Shown one piece after another: positions 32,265 to 41,103 of a stretch of 64,000 bases of DNA. Made by a program: the position numbers and the translations under genes. The stretch is from Streptomyces filipinensis (GTDB lineage Bacteria > Actinomycetota > Actinomycetes > Streptomycetales > Streptomycetaceae), in contig NZ_BMTD01000013.1 in NCBI RefSeq assembly GCF_014649495.1, positions 182,873 to 246,872 on the forward strand, in the 5' to 3' direction. Each line of letters starts with the position of its first letter. The stretch's first letter is position 1. The notes under the pieces are model-generated. The model saw only the letters and a program-made list of their open reading frames with translations. It was not told the origin of the DNA and ran no database searches.

Positions 32265-35066
32265 ATGGAGGTATTTTCCGGGCGACCTCGGAGCCCGGAA
32301 CGTCATCCGCCCGACGGACGCGCCCGCCGACGCCAGGCTTCCCTTCTGGACCTGCGCAGTGCGGCCGGTCAGGTGTTCCTTCTCCAGGTCGTCATCGTCG
32401 TCCTGCTGGTCGTGGCCTCGGTGACGGCCACGGTGCTCCAGACGGCGCGTGACGCACTGGAGCGGGGCCGTCGCGACTCGGTCGTCGCGGCCCAGTCGTT
32501 CGCGAATGCGCCGGGCACGGCCGAGGCGCTGCAGAGCGCGGACCCGACGGCGGTGCTCCAGCCCAAGGCCGAGACGGCGCGCAAGCGTACGGGCGTGGAC
32601 TTCGTCATCGCCATGGACACGAAGGGGACCCGTTACACGTATCCCTACCCGCAGGAGATCGGGAAGAAGTTCGTCGGCACCATCGAACCGGCGCTGAAGG
32701 GCCGTACCGTCATCGAACAGGCCGGTGGGCCGCCCCTGCCCGCGGGCAGGGGGACCGACGTGCAGGCGGTGGTCCCGGTGACCGACGCGCACGGCAAGGT
32801 GGTAGGCCTGGTCTCGGCCGGGATCACGGTCAAGAACGTGGCGTCGCTGTGGATCCCGCAGCTGCCGATCATCCTCGGCAGTGGCGCGGCCGCGCTGGCC
32901 CTGGCCGTGGCGGGAACGACGCTGGTCTCCCGGCGGCTGCGCCGGCAGACGCACGGTCTGGCTCCGGCGGAGCTGGCGCAGCTGTACGAGCACCACGACG
33001 CGGTGCTGCACTCGGTGCGGGAAGGAGTGCTGATCACCGCGGCCGACGGACGACTGCTGCTGGCCAACGACGAGGCGATCCGGCTGCTCGACCTGCCGGC
33101 GGACGCGCGGGGGCGCCCGGTGGGCGAGCTGGGGCTGCCGGAGCCGATGGCGGAGCTGCTGTCGTCGCCGGAGACGGTCACCGATGAGCTGCATCTGGCC
33201 GGGGACCGGTTGCTGGCGGTGAACAAGCGGCCGACGTACCCCGACTCCGAACGCGGCGGCAGCGTGGTGACCCTGCGGGACACCACCGAGCTGGCGGCGG
33301 TCTCGGGGCGGGCCGCGTTCGCACGGGAGCGGCTGGAGCTGCTGTACCAGGCCGGGGTGGCGATCGGCACCACGCTGGACGTGGAGCGTACGGCCCAGGA
33401 GCTGGCCGACGTGGCGGCGCCCCAGTTCGCCGATCTCGTGACGGTGGACCTGCTCGACGCGGTCCTGCGGGGGTGGGAGCCCACGGCGGAGGGCTGGCGG
33501 CAGCTGCGCCGGGCGGCGATCGGCGGCGAACAGCGGATGATGCCGGTGTATCCGCTGGGCGAAGTGATCACGTTCTCGGAGCGCACCCCGCAGATGCGGA
33601 CGCTGCAGGAACGACGGGGCATGCTGGTGGCGGACCTGCGGCAGGCGCACGGCTGGCGGGGACAGGACCCGGAGCGCGCCAGGAAGGCCCTGGAGTGCGG
33701 GTTGAAGTCGCTGGTGACCGTGCCGCTGCGGGCGCGGAACGTACCGCTTGGCGTGGTGAACTTCTACCGGACGGTGGACTCCCCGGCGTTCGAGTCGGAG
33801 GATCTCGCCTTCGCGGAGGAACTGGCCGCGCGGGCGGCGGTGGCCATCGACAACGCCAGGAGGTTCACCCGCGAGCACGCGATGGCGGTGACGCTGCAGC
33901 GCAGCCTGCTGCCTCGGGGGCAGCCCGACCAGGACGCCCTGGAGGTGGCCTGGCGGTATCTGCCCGCGGAGGCGGGGGTGGGCGGGGACTGGTTCGACAT
34001 CATCCCGCTTCCGGGCGCTCGGGTGGCCCTGGTGATGGGTGACGTCGTCGGTCGCGGGCTGCACGCGGCGGCGACCATGGGCCGGCTGCGCACCGCGGTG
34101 CACAACTTCGCCACCCTGGACCTGCCCGTGGACGAGGTGCTCGGGAACCTGGACGACCTGGTCGTCCGCATGGACAACGAGGACGACGCGGGTGATGTCG
34201 CGAAAGGCCACGAGGGGGAGGGCGTGACGGGAGCGACCTGTCTGTACGCGGTCTACGACCCGGTGTCGGGGACCTGCACGATGGCCCGGGCGGGACACCC
34301 GGAACCGGTGGTGGTGGATCCGGACGGGACGGTCACCTGTCCCGGCGTGCCGGCCTCGGCACCGCTCGGCCTGGGCGGCTACCCGTTCGAGATCACCGAG
34401 CTGTCCCTGCTGGAGGGCTCCCAGCTGGTGCTGTACACCGACGGCCTCGTGGAGAACGGAAGCCACGACATCGACGTCGGGATGGAGGGACTGCGCCGGG
34501 CGTTGCGCGGATCCGGCGGCCGCACTCCGGAGGAGACGTGCCAGGCGGTGATCGACGCGCTGAAGCCGTCGTCCTCCCGCGACGACATCGCCCTGCTCAC
34601 GGCACGCACCCGGAGGTTCCCGTCCTCGCACGTGGCCGAGTGGGATGTGCTGTCGGATCCGGCGCTGGTTCCCTCGGTACGGGCGCGCTGCAGGGAGACG
34701 CTGCGGGAGTGGGGGCTGGAGGAGACCGCATTCGCCACGGAACTGATCCTCAGCGAGTTGGTCACGAACGCCATCCGGTACGGCCTGCCGCCGGTCCGGG
34801 TGCGGCTGCTGTACGGACGCTGTCTGATCTGCGAGGTGTCGGACGGCAGCGGCACCTCGCCGCGGCTGCGGAGGGCGGCGACCACGGACGAGGGCGGGCG
34901 GGGGCTGTTCCTCGTGGCACAGTTCGCCCAGCGATGGGGAACGCGGTACACGACCCGCGGCAAGGTCATCTGGGCGGAACAGCTGCTCGGCGACGGCGCG
35001 TCCGCCGCCATGGGCCACGCACCGGTGGACTTCCTTCTCGACCAGTTCGACGACCCCGGGGCATGA
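32265..35066 (+). CDS. Sensor PP2C/SpoIIE phosphatase with Cache, PAS, GAF and RsbW-like domains
   Basis: A 933-residue multi-domain membrane sensor from ATG 32265, with AAGGG 4 bases upstream. Helix 1 (about 33-56, VFLLQVVIVVLLVV) and helix 2 (about 205-226) enclose an extracellular sensor of about 150 residues. A PAS domain (about 240-345), a GAF domain (about 360-540), a PP2C/SpoIIE phosphatase (about 550-770, with GGDWFDIIPL and VMGDVVGRGLHAAATMG), and a C-terminal HATPase with the N-box LSELVTNAIRYG (about 825) follow. Such proteins dephosphorylate anti-sigma antagonists and also bind ATP in the RsbW-like domain, thereby tying a signal to a partner-switching sigma-factor circuit. The partners cannot be named from here. 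Confidence 0.88.
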   Translation: MEVFSGRPRSPERHPPDGRARRRQASLLDLRSAAGQVFLLQVVIVVLLVVASVTATVLQTARDALERGRRDSVVAAQSFANAPGTAEALQSADPTAVLQPKAETARKRTGVDFVIAMDTKGTRYTYPYPQEIGKKFVGTIEPALKGRTVIEQAGGPPLPAGRGTDVQAVVPVTDAHGKVVGLVSAGITVKNVASLWIPQLPIILGSGAAALALAVAGTTLVSRRLRRQTHGLAPAELAQLYEHHDAVLHSVREGVLITAADGRLLLANDEAIRLLDLPADARGRPVGELGLPEPMAELLSSPETVTDELHLAGDRLLAVNKRPTYPDSERGGSVVTLRDTTELAAVSGRAAFARERLELLYQAGVAIGTTLDVERTAQELADVAAPQFADLVTVDLLDAVLRGWEPTAEGWRQLRRAAIGGEQRMMPVYPLGEVITFSERTPQMRTLQERRGMLVADLRQAHGWRGQDPERARKALECGLKSLVTVPLRARNVPLGVVNFYRTVDSPAFESEDLAFAEELAARAAVAIDNARRFTREHAMAVTLQRSLLPRGQPDQDALEVAWRYLPAEAGVGGDWFDIIPLPGARVALVMGDVVGRGLHAAATMGRLRTAVHNFATLDLPVDEVLGNLDDLVVRMDNEDDAGDVAKGHEGEGVTGATCLYAVYDPVSGTCTMARAGHPEPVVVDPDGTVTCPGVPASAPLGLGGYPFEITELSLLEGSQLVLYTDGLVENGSHDIDVGMEGLRRALRGSGGRTPEETCQAVIDALKPSSSRDDIALLTARTRRFPSSHVAEWDVLSDPALVPSVRARCRETLREWGLEETAFATELILSELVTNAIRYGLPPVRVRLLYGRCLICEVSDGSGTSPRLRRAATTDEGGRGLFLVAQFAQRWGTRYTTRGKVIWAEQLLGDGASAAMGHAPVDFLLDQFDDPGA

Positions 35067-35126
35067 GCCCGCGTGGCCCCGCGCGCCGCAGCCATGGTGC
35101 GGCGCTCGCCGCCTCGCACGTCCCCC

Positions 35127-37202
35127 TCAAGGCCGGGCGCGGGCCAGGAGCAGGGCGACGTCGTCGCCGGCGGGGGGCCGGAGCGTCTCCAGCACCTGGG
35201 CGCACGTCTCCGTCAGGTCCTGGCCGGCCGTCGCGGTCAGGGCGTCGCGGAGGATGCCGAGGCGGGCGTCGATCGGGTCGCCGCGCGTCTCGACGAGGCC
35301 GTCGGTGTACAGCGCGAGCTGGTCACCGGGGCGGAAGGCGAAGGAGGTCGTCTCGAAGGCCCATCCGCCGACGCCCAGGGGCACGCCGGAGGGGACGTCG
35401 AGCAGTCCGGCCGGCCGGCCGGACCGTACCAGGGCGGGCGGCAGATGACCGGCCACGCTGATACGGCACTCGCCCCGCTCGGGGTCGTACCGGCAGTAGA
35501 CGCAGGTGGCGATGGTGTGCTCGACGTCCTCGGTCAGCCGGTCGAGGTGGCGCAGGACCTCCGCCGGGTCGAGGTCCAGCTCGGCGAAGGCACGGGTGGC
35601 ACTGCGCAGTTGGCCCATGCTGGCGGCGGCGTTGATGCCGCTGCCCATCACGTCCCCGACGACCAGCGCCGCCTTGCCGCCCGGCAGGCGCATGGCGTCG
35701 AACCAGTCGCCGCCGATCTCGGTGGCCGTTCCGGCCGGCTGGTAGCGGCAGGCGATCTCCAGTCCGGCCAGGCGGGACGGCAGCTCGGGGAGCAGACGGC
35801 GCTGGAGGGTGAGGGCGGTGTCGCGCACGCTCTGGTACCAGCGGGCGTTGTCGATGCAGGTGGCGGCGCGGCTGGCCAGCTCGCAGGCGAGGAGCGTGTC
35901 GTCCTCGTCGAAGGGCGCGGGTGTGTGGACGCGTTCGAGGCTGAGCGCGCCCAGGACCTCTCCGCGGGCCAGGAGCGGCACCGCCAGGTAGGAGTGCACA
36001 CCGGTCGCCTCCAGCAGGGACGCGGCCTCGCTGGTGCGGGCGATGTGCCGCAGGTCCCCGCGGGTGGTCTCGGCCACCAGCACCGGCCGGCGGGTCCGCA
36101 CGCACCGGGTGATCAGACGGTCGCTGCCGTAGGTGGCGAGTCCTCCGGGCACGTCGGCGGCCGCCCGTGCCGCTGCGCTGGCGGGTGTCGCGGCGACGGC
36201 GGCGACAAGGAACCGGGCCGGGCCGGTGTGCGAGGGGGTGCGTCCACGCAGAACGCTGTCGAGCACGTGGACCGCGGTCACGTCGGCCAGCTCCGGTACG
36301 ACGACGCCGGCCAGCTCGTGCGCCGTCCGCTCCACGTCGAGGGTCGTGCCGACGGAGGCGGAGGCGTGGGCTATCAGGGCCAGGCGGTTGCGGGCGCGGG
36401 TCACGGCCTGGGTGGCCTCGTGGCGTTCGGTGATGTCGATGACGGAGGTGGCCAGGCCGATCACCCGGCCGGTGGCGTCGTCCAGCCGGTGGTACGACAC
36501 GGACCAGGCGCGCTCGTGGTCCGGATCGGCATCGGTACGGACGACGACGTACCGGTCGGACACCGACTGCCCGGTCTTCAGGACCTCCCGCATCCGGGCT
36601 TCGACGGCCTCGGCGTCCAGGAAGGTGAGGACCTCGCGGACGCGCCGGCCCAGATGTTCGGCGGCGGAACGCCCGTGGATGCGTTCCAGGGCCGGGTTCA
36701 CGGTCACGTAGCGCAGGTCGGGATCGAGGATGGCCAGGCCGATCGGGGACTGGGAGACCAGGCGCGCGGAGAGGGCGACGCCCCGCTCGACCCGTGCCAC
36801 CGTCGCCTGGTCCACGGCCAGGCCCAGGGCGTAGGTGTCCCCGACGTCGTCGAGCAGGCGCATGTTGCGGAACTCCACCAGCCGTGTGCTGCCGTCCTTG
36901 TGCCGGACCGGAAAGGCTCCGGCCCAGTCGGCCCCGGACTCCATGGTCTGGGCGAACAGCGCGATCACCTGGTCCCAGTTCTCCTCGTGGACCAGCAGGC
37001 GCGCCGCGAACCGGCCCAGCGCCTCCTGCGCGCTGTAGCCGAACAGTTCCTCCGCCTGGGGGCTCCAGAACACCACGCGCCCGTGCGTGTCCAGGACCAC
37101 CGCGGCGACGCTCAGCAGGTCGAGAAGGCCGGTGGGCGACGTGCCGGGACCGGGCACGGGCCGACCCGGGGCGCCGGATCGTGAGGGGCCCGCCCTGCCC
37201 AT
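35127..37202 (-). CDS. PAS-PAS-GAF-SpoIIE phosphatase
   Basis: A 691-residue soluble phosphatase. ATG 37202 is chosen as GGAGAGGAG lies 8 bases upstream; the frame extends to 37286 without a better site. Two PAS regions (about 20-130 and 135-260: VAAVVLDTHGRVVFWSPQAEELF and RYVTVNPALERIHG), a GAF domain (about 270-420), and the PP2C fold (about 430-690) with GGDWFDAMRLPGG, ALVVGDVMGSGINAAASMG and GDDVALLLAR are seen. No HATPase domain follows, unlike the neighbour at 32265-35066, and the two are convergent with 60 bases between. It is likely to sense redox, light or a ligand and act on an STAS protein. Confidence 0.87.
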   Translation of the reverse strand: MGRAGPSRSGAPGRPVPGPGTSPTGLLDLLSVAAVVLDTHGRVVFWSPQAEELFGYSAQEALGRFAARLLVHEENWDQVIALFAQTMESGADWAGAFPVRHKDGSTRLVEFRNMRLLDDVGDTYALGLAVDQATVARVERGVALSARLVSQSPIGLAILDPDLRYVTVNPALERIHGRSAAEHLGRRVREVLTFLDAEAVEARMREVLKTGQSVSDRYVVVRTDADPDHERAWSVSYHRLDDATGRVIGLATSVIDITERHEATQAVTRARNRLALIAHASASVGTTLDVERTAHELAGVVVPELADVTAVHVLDSVLRGRTPSHTGPARFLVAAVAATPASAAARAAADVPGGLATYGSDRLITRCVRTRRPVLVAETTRGDLRHIARTSEAASLLEATGVHSYLAVPLLARGEVLGALSLERVHTPAPFDEDDTLLACELASRAATCIDNARWYQSVRDTALTLQRRLLPELPSRLAGLEIACRYQPAGTATEIGGDWFDAMRLPGGKAALVVGDVMGSGINAAASMGQLRSATRAFAELDLDPAEVLRHLDRLTEDVEHTIATCVYCRYDPERGECRISVAGHLPPALVRSGRPAGLLDVPSGVPLGVGGWAFETTSFAFRPGDQLALYTDGLVETRGDPIDARLGILRDALTATAGQDLTETCAQVLETLRPPAGDDVALLLARARP

Positions 37203-37407
37203 AGGCCGTTCTCCTCTCCCACGTGGTGGGAGCGCGCGCCGCGTCGGCGCCTTACCGCCTTCCTCCTTCATAGTCACCGCGGTCAAAGCGGCGTGCCTCC
37301 CAGACCGCGATCGCGCGGCTGCCCGGTGACGAGGTGGCCGACGGCCGGCGGTCCACTCCCCCCGCGGGCGCCGAGCGGACCCGGTGCCTCTCGACGGCCC
37401 AGGGCCT

Positions 37408-37965
37408 TCAGAGCGCGAGCGTCACCGCGGCGGCGGCGCCGCCGAGGCCGAGGGCGACGGCTGCCTCCTTCCAGCCGCCCCCGCCCCAGCGGAAGAAGTG
37501 GTCGGCGGCCAGTCGGCCGGGGCCGATGGCGGCGACGGCCAGGGCGACGACGGTGATACACACGCTGTATTCCACGCCGCCGTCCGCATCCCACAGGCCG
37601 TGGGCGCCGGTGACCGTGGCCATCGCATTGATCATGACGCCGATCAGGGCGGCGGCCGCCAGCGGCGTCAGCAGTCCGAGGGCCAGGCCGAGACCGCCGA
37701 GCAGCTCGGACAGCCCTCCGATGGTGGCGAAGAGCTTTCCCGGGTGGTACCCGAGGGCCGCGAACCCCTTGCCCGTCGCGGTCAGGCCCGGGCCCCCGAA
37801 GAACCCGAAGACCTTCTGAGCCCCATGGGCGGCCATCAGCAGACCGAAGGTCAGCCTGATGAGCAGCAGGCCCGCGTCGGCGGCCGTGGCCAGGGGGGCG
37901 GTGGTGGGATGCGCTACCGGTTCCGTGGAACGAGCGGATCGGTTCAGGATGCGCTTGGTGAACAT
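37408..37965 (-). CDS. DoxX family membrane protein
   Basis: A 185-residue four-helix membrane protein; ATG 37965 follows GGAG at 7 bases, preferred over upstream in-frame starts. After a 35-residue leader (MFTKRILNRSARSTEP) come helices at about 40-60 (GLLLIRLTFGLLMAAHGAQKVFGFFGG, the DoxX N-terminal motif), 82-104, 108-128 and 135-155. DoxX proteins form quinone-linked or redox membrane complexes, with function in most actinobacteria unknown. The C-terminus is Gly/Ala-rich (GLGGAAAAVTLAL). Probably monocistronic. Confidence 0.85.
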   Translation of the reverse strand: MFTKRILNRSARSTEPVAHPTTAPLATAADAGLLLIRLTFGLLMAAHGAQKVFGFFGGPGLTATGKGFAALGYHPGKLFATIGGLSELLGGLGLALGLLTPLAAAALIGVMINAMATVTGAHGLWDADGGVEYSVCITVVALAVAAIGPGRLAADHFFRWGGGGWKEAAVALGLGGAAAAVTLAL

Positions 37966-38113
37966 GGCGATGCTCCGGTCGGAACGCCGGGACGGGCGTT
38001 TCCCCCAGCTCGGACGGATGCCGAGCAACCGGTGACGAGCGGTCCCCGCGCAGCGGCGCGGAGCGTGCTCTCCCCACGATCCTTGCGCCGGGGGCGGTGT
38101 CGTGCATCCGGGC

Positions 38114-38171
38114 GCGAGGGCCCGCGGGGGCGTGCGGCCGGGCGGCGAGGGCCACGGGGGCGTGCGGCCGG
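38114..38171. repeat. Two-copy 31-bp tandem repeat
   Basis: GCGAGGGCC(CG/A)CGGGGGCG then TGCGGCCGG occurs at 38114-38141 and again at 38145-38171, with one length difference. It lies just outside the two gene remnants at 38179-38527. It could be replication slippage at a repaired break, or simply GC-rich sequence. Confidence 0.4.
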
Positions 38172-38178
38172 TGTCGTG

Positions 38179-38340
38179 TCAGTGGTCCTGGGCCGCCCGG
38201 TCGTCACGATCGGGGTCGCTCGGGCCCAGCCGCACGCAGCACTCCCCGGGCTCCGGGGCGAGGACGGCGTCGACTCCGTTGACCTCAAGGCCGTGGAGGT
38301 AGCCGCCGAGGAAGGCCTGGTTCCTACCGCACACCAGGTC
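38179..38340 (-). pseudogene. C-terminal remnant of an HTH regulator (ArsR/HTH with Cys-rich end)
   Basis: Fifty-three codons read DLVCGRNQAFLGGYLHGLEV, then NGVDAVLAPEPGECCVRLG, to a stop at 38179. This is the typical end of actinobacterial HTH regulators that carry a Cys-containing C-terminal domain: LVCGMN...LLxGxLxGL, then ...LDPxPGxCCV. No N-terminal helix-turn-helix is present: upstream of 38340 the frame becomes unrelated. The gene seems to have lost its 5' two-thirds by deletion. Recognition is from memory. Confidence 0.45.
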
Positions 38341-38422
38341 GGTGGCCCCCGGATCCCCGTCTACCGCGACCGCGCACGGCCCCGGCCACCGCGGAGGTTC
38401 CGGGGGACCGGGGCGCCGTCCC

Positions 38423-38527
38423 CGCGGACGGCACTTCCCCTTCGCGGTGGTGCTGGCACACGGCCTGTTCGCCGTGGTCACGCTGGTCCTGGTCCTGCTC
38501 ACCGCCCTCGGCACCGGGGGCAGCTGA
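38423..38527 (+). pseudogene. C-terminal remnant of a small membrane protein
   Basis: Thirty-four codons end RGRHFPFAVVLAHGLFAVVT and LVLVLLTALGTGGS with a stop at 38525. It is one strongly hydrophobic helix like the last helix of a Streptomyces integral membrane protein, with no start or earlier helices. It diverges from the regulator remnant, so both lost the ends facing each other; one deletion between them explains both. Confidence 0.4.
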
Positions 38528-38594
38528 CATGACCCAGCACCCGCAGCATCGCTCCCCCGCCCGAAGAGCGCCGGGGGACCGGCCCGGCGATCCG

Positions 38595-38858
38595 CTACAG
38601 CAGGCCCAGCGCGGGGACGGCGACGTTGAGGGGCCCGAAGCCGATGGGGTCGGCGGGGCTGCCCAGGACCCCGCCCGCGGACGACCTGTCAGGGTTGTCG
38701 CCGGTGAGCGGTGCCGGGATGCGCGCAGGCGCGGCAGCCGGGCCACCGGCCGGCGCGGAGCCGGCACGAGCGGCGGCCGCCGACACGTCGGCCGCGCACA
38801 CGCCGAGGCCGCCGACGGCAAGAAGCGTGACAGCCGCGATACGCAGAGACTTGGTCAT
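38595..38858 (-). CDS. Small secreted protein, 87 aa
   Basis: From ATG 38858, with AAGGA 5 bases upstream. Residues 1-28 (MTKSLRIAAVTLLAVGGLGV and an Ala-rich site) form a signal peptide. The mature part is Ala/Pro/Gly-rich, ending DNPDRSSAGGVLGSPADPIG followed by FGPLNVAVPALGLL. The C-terminus resembles that of small chaplin-like or hypothetical exported proteins but lacks the two Cys of a chaplin domain. It could coat the cell or be processed further. No family certain. Confidence 0.6.
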   Translation of the reverse strand: MTKSLRIAAVTLLAVGGLGVCAADVSAAAARAGSAPAGGPAAAPARIPAPLTGDNPDRSSAGGVLGSPADPIGFGPLNVAVPALGLL

Positions 38859-39063
38859 TTCCATCCTTCGAGGCGTTCCGTTCTCCTGGCACGACACCCC
38901 ACCGATCCGAGGCGAGGGTCGCCGTGTCAACGCGCGGCCGGTCCCCAGGTGACGCCCGCCTCGTACACCCGGGGCACCCGGTCGGAATCCGTACGGTCCC
39001 CGGGCGCCGCTCCCTCAAAGCGCCTGCCTTGCCGCTGCCGGGCGCCCGGCGCAGGCTGGTCCT

Positions 39064-39822
39064 ATGAGCGCTCAGGACGGCCCCACGCTCATCACCTCCG
39101 TGCAGCGGGCCTTCCGGTTGCTGGAGGCGGTGAGCGCGCACGAGAACGGGGCGCCGGCGAAACAGCTGGCACGCGAGACCGAACTGCCCCTGGCCACCGC
39201 CTACCACCTGCTGCGCACCCTGGTGCACGACGGATACGTGCGGAAACTGGACGACGGCGGCTTCGTGCTGGGCGACCGGCTGAACTCCCTGCACGCGGCC
39301 GGCCACACCCAGACGCTGCTCAGCCGCGTCCGCCCGACGCTCGCCGCCCTGCGCGACGAGCTGTCCAGCGCCTGCTACCTCACGTTCTACGAGGACGGCG
39401 AGATCAGGGTCGCCGACATCGTCGACGGGCCCCGTACGCCCCGGGTGGACCTGTGGGTGGGGTTCGAGGACGCCGGGCACGCCACCGCCCTGGGCAAATC
39501 CGTGCTGCGCGAGCTGGACGAGGACGCCCGCCGGGACTATCTGGCCAGGCATCACCTCCCCGACCTCACGCCACGGACGATCACCAGCCTTCCGGAGCTG
39601 CTGCGCAGGATCGCATCACCCCCGATGGCACCGGTCGTCACGGACCTGGAGGAGTACACACTCGGCACGGTGTGCGTCGCCGTGCCGGTCTACCGCGGCG
39701 GCACGCTGGGCTCGCTCGGCGTCTCCCTGCCCGTGGAACGGCGGACGCAGCTCCAGCAGATCGGGGCACGTCTGCTCCCCATCGCGGGCCGTGTGACCAG
39801 AAGTCTCTCGCTCACTATCTGA
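39064..39822 (+). CDS. IclR-family transcriptional regulator
   Basis: A 252-residue regulator from ATG 39064. The N-terminal winged helix-turn-helix reads LITSVQRAFRLLEAVSAHE, then QLARETELPLATAYHLLRTLVHDGYV (about 35-60). Residues 80-250 form the IclR GAF-like effector domain with VDLWVGFEDAGHATALGKSVL (about 130-150) and TVCVAVPVYRGG. IclR regulators sense small carbon metabolites. No adjacent metabolic operon sits within 100 bases: the next gene downstream is a SpoIIE phosphatase. The target is thus unknown. Confidence 0.87.
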   Translation: MSAQDGPTLITSVQRAFRLLEAVSAHENGAPAKQLARETELPLATAYHLLRTLVHDGYVRKLDDGGFVLGDRLNSLHAAGHTQTLLSRVRPTLAALRDELSSACYLTFYEDGEIRVADIVDGPRTPRVDLWVGFEDAGHATALGKSVLRELDEDARRDYLARHHLPDLTPRTITSLPELLRRIASPPMAPVVTDLEEYTLGTVCVAVPVYRGGTLGSLGVSLPVERRTQLQQIGARLLPIAGRVTRSLSLTI

Positions 39823-39918
39823 AAACCCGCTCCTTGTGACAGCCGCGCCCAGCCCGTTTCCTTGAACGAAAGGGACATTCCGGGTGCGCCCCCTACAGGC
39901 AAGGACTGCGGACGAGAC

Positions 39919-41103
39919 ATGAGCCAGGCCGGACACCATGGCGACGAGCAGGAGCCGAGGAGGCCGTTCAGGAACCGCGCGGCCTACGCTGCGGCGTCGG
40001 TGCGCCGGCATGCCGCCCGGCAGCTGGCCCCCAGGACGCCGGTGCTGCCGGTACTGGTACTCGCCGTCGTCGTGCTCGTGGACCTCGCCGGAGGGGCGGG
40101 CCTGATCTGGCTGCCGCTGCTGGCGGCCGGGCCCGCACTGGCCCCCGCGACCAACGGGCCGCGCGGCGTGCTGTGCGCCGGCCTGCTCGCCACGGCGCTG
40201 GGCGCGGCGCTGGGCATCGGGCACGGTGTCCCGCCGAGCGAGCTGACGGCCGTACTGTGCGCCCTGCTGGCCGTCACGGCCGCCAGCGTGCTGGCCAGCG
40301 CGCTGGGTGGCCGGCGTGAGCGGGTCCTCGCGGCCGTCCGCTCGGTGGCCGAGGCGGCCCAGCACGCGGTGCTTCAGCCCGTCCCCGAGACCGTCGGCCC
40401 GTTCCGGGTGGCCGTCCGTTACAGCGCCGCGGCGGCCGAGGCCCGGATCGGCGGGGATCTCTACGCCCTGGTGCCCACCCCGCACGGGGTGCGGCTGATC
40501 GTCGGCGACGTACGCGGCAAGGGGCTGCCGGCCGTGGGCACCGCGGCACTGGTGCTCGGTGTGTTCCGCGAGGCCGCCCATGACGAGCCCGACCTGCTGG
40601 CCGTCGTCGGCCGGATCGAGCGGAGCCTCGCCCGTAACCTCGGCCCCGACGACTTCGTCACCGCCGTGGTCGCCGGATGCCCCCCATCCGGACATCTGGA
40701 GGTCGTCAACTGCGGACACGCCCCTCCGCTGCTGATCTCCGCGTCCGGAGACGTCAGGGCGGTGGAACCCGCCCACCCCACGCCCCCGCTGGGGCTGCGC
40801 GCGCTCTCGGGCCAGGCCCCTCACCTGCAGCGTCTGCCCTTCGCGGTGGGAGAACAGCTGCTGCTGTACACCGACGGGGTCACCGAGGCCCGCGACCACG
40901 CGCGCGCGTTCTATCCGCTGGCCGAGGGGGTGGCCCGGCATGTCTCCGACGAGCCCGCCCGCACGCTCACCGCGCTCCACAACGAGCTGCTGGCGCATGT
41001 GGGCGGCCGGCTGCACGACGACGCGGCGCTGCTCCTGCTCCGCAAGCACGGTGCGGACAACGAGCAGGCCCCCCTGCCGCCCCGGGCCGAGGCCGCGCTC
41101 TAG
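39919..41103 (+). CDS. Membrane-anchored PP2C/SpoIIE phosphatase
   Basis: A 394-residue protein from ATG 39919; a longer TTG start at 39862 lacks a good site. The N-terminal part has about four or five hydrophobic helices (about 42-145), followed by a short linker and a PP2C domain (about 165-385): EARIGGDLYALVPT, LIVGDVRGKGLPAVGTA, NCGHAPPLLI, and LLYTDGVTEARDHA. The conserved Asp residues that bind metal (GGD, GDV, TDG) are present. It is smaller than the two other SpoIIE proteins and lacks PAS or GAF. Its stop overlaps the RsbW-like gene's stop in CTAG. It could act on an STAS protein with that kinase. Confidence 0.86.
   Translation: MSQAGHHGDEQEPRRPFRNRAAYAAASVRRHAARQLAPRTPVLPVLVLAVVVLVDLAGGAGLIWLPLLAAGPALAPATNGPRGVLCAGLLATALGAALGIGHGVPPSELTAVLCALLAVTAASVLASALGGRRERVLAAVRSVAEAAQHAVLQPVPETVGPFRVAVRYSAAAAEARIGGDLYALVPTPHGVRLIVGDVRGKGLPAVGTAALVLGVFREAAHDEPDLLAVVGRIERSLARNLGPDDFVTAVVAGCPPSGHLEVVNCGHAPPLLISASGDVRAVEPAHPTPPLGLRALSGQAPHLQRLPFAVGEQLLLYTDGVTEARDHARAFYPLAEGVARHVSDEPARTLTALHNELLAHVGGRLHDDAALLLLRKHGADNEQAPLPPRAEAAL

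Noticed and set aside
31311..35018. A 1235-residue minus-strand frame opposite the SpoIIE gene
   Set aside because: His/Arg/Gly-rich composition and overlap with the whole well-supported phosphatase gene. A GC-rich shadow.
38089..38178. A CRISPR-like or transposon end in the 31-bp repeat
   Set aside because: Only two copies, directly repeated, without a transposase gene or target duplication.
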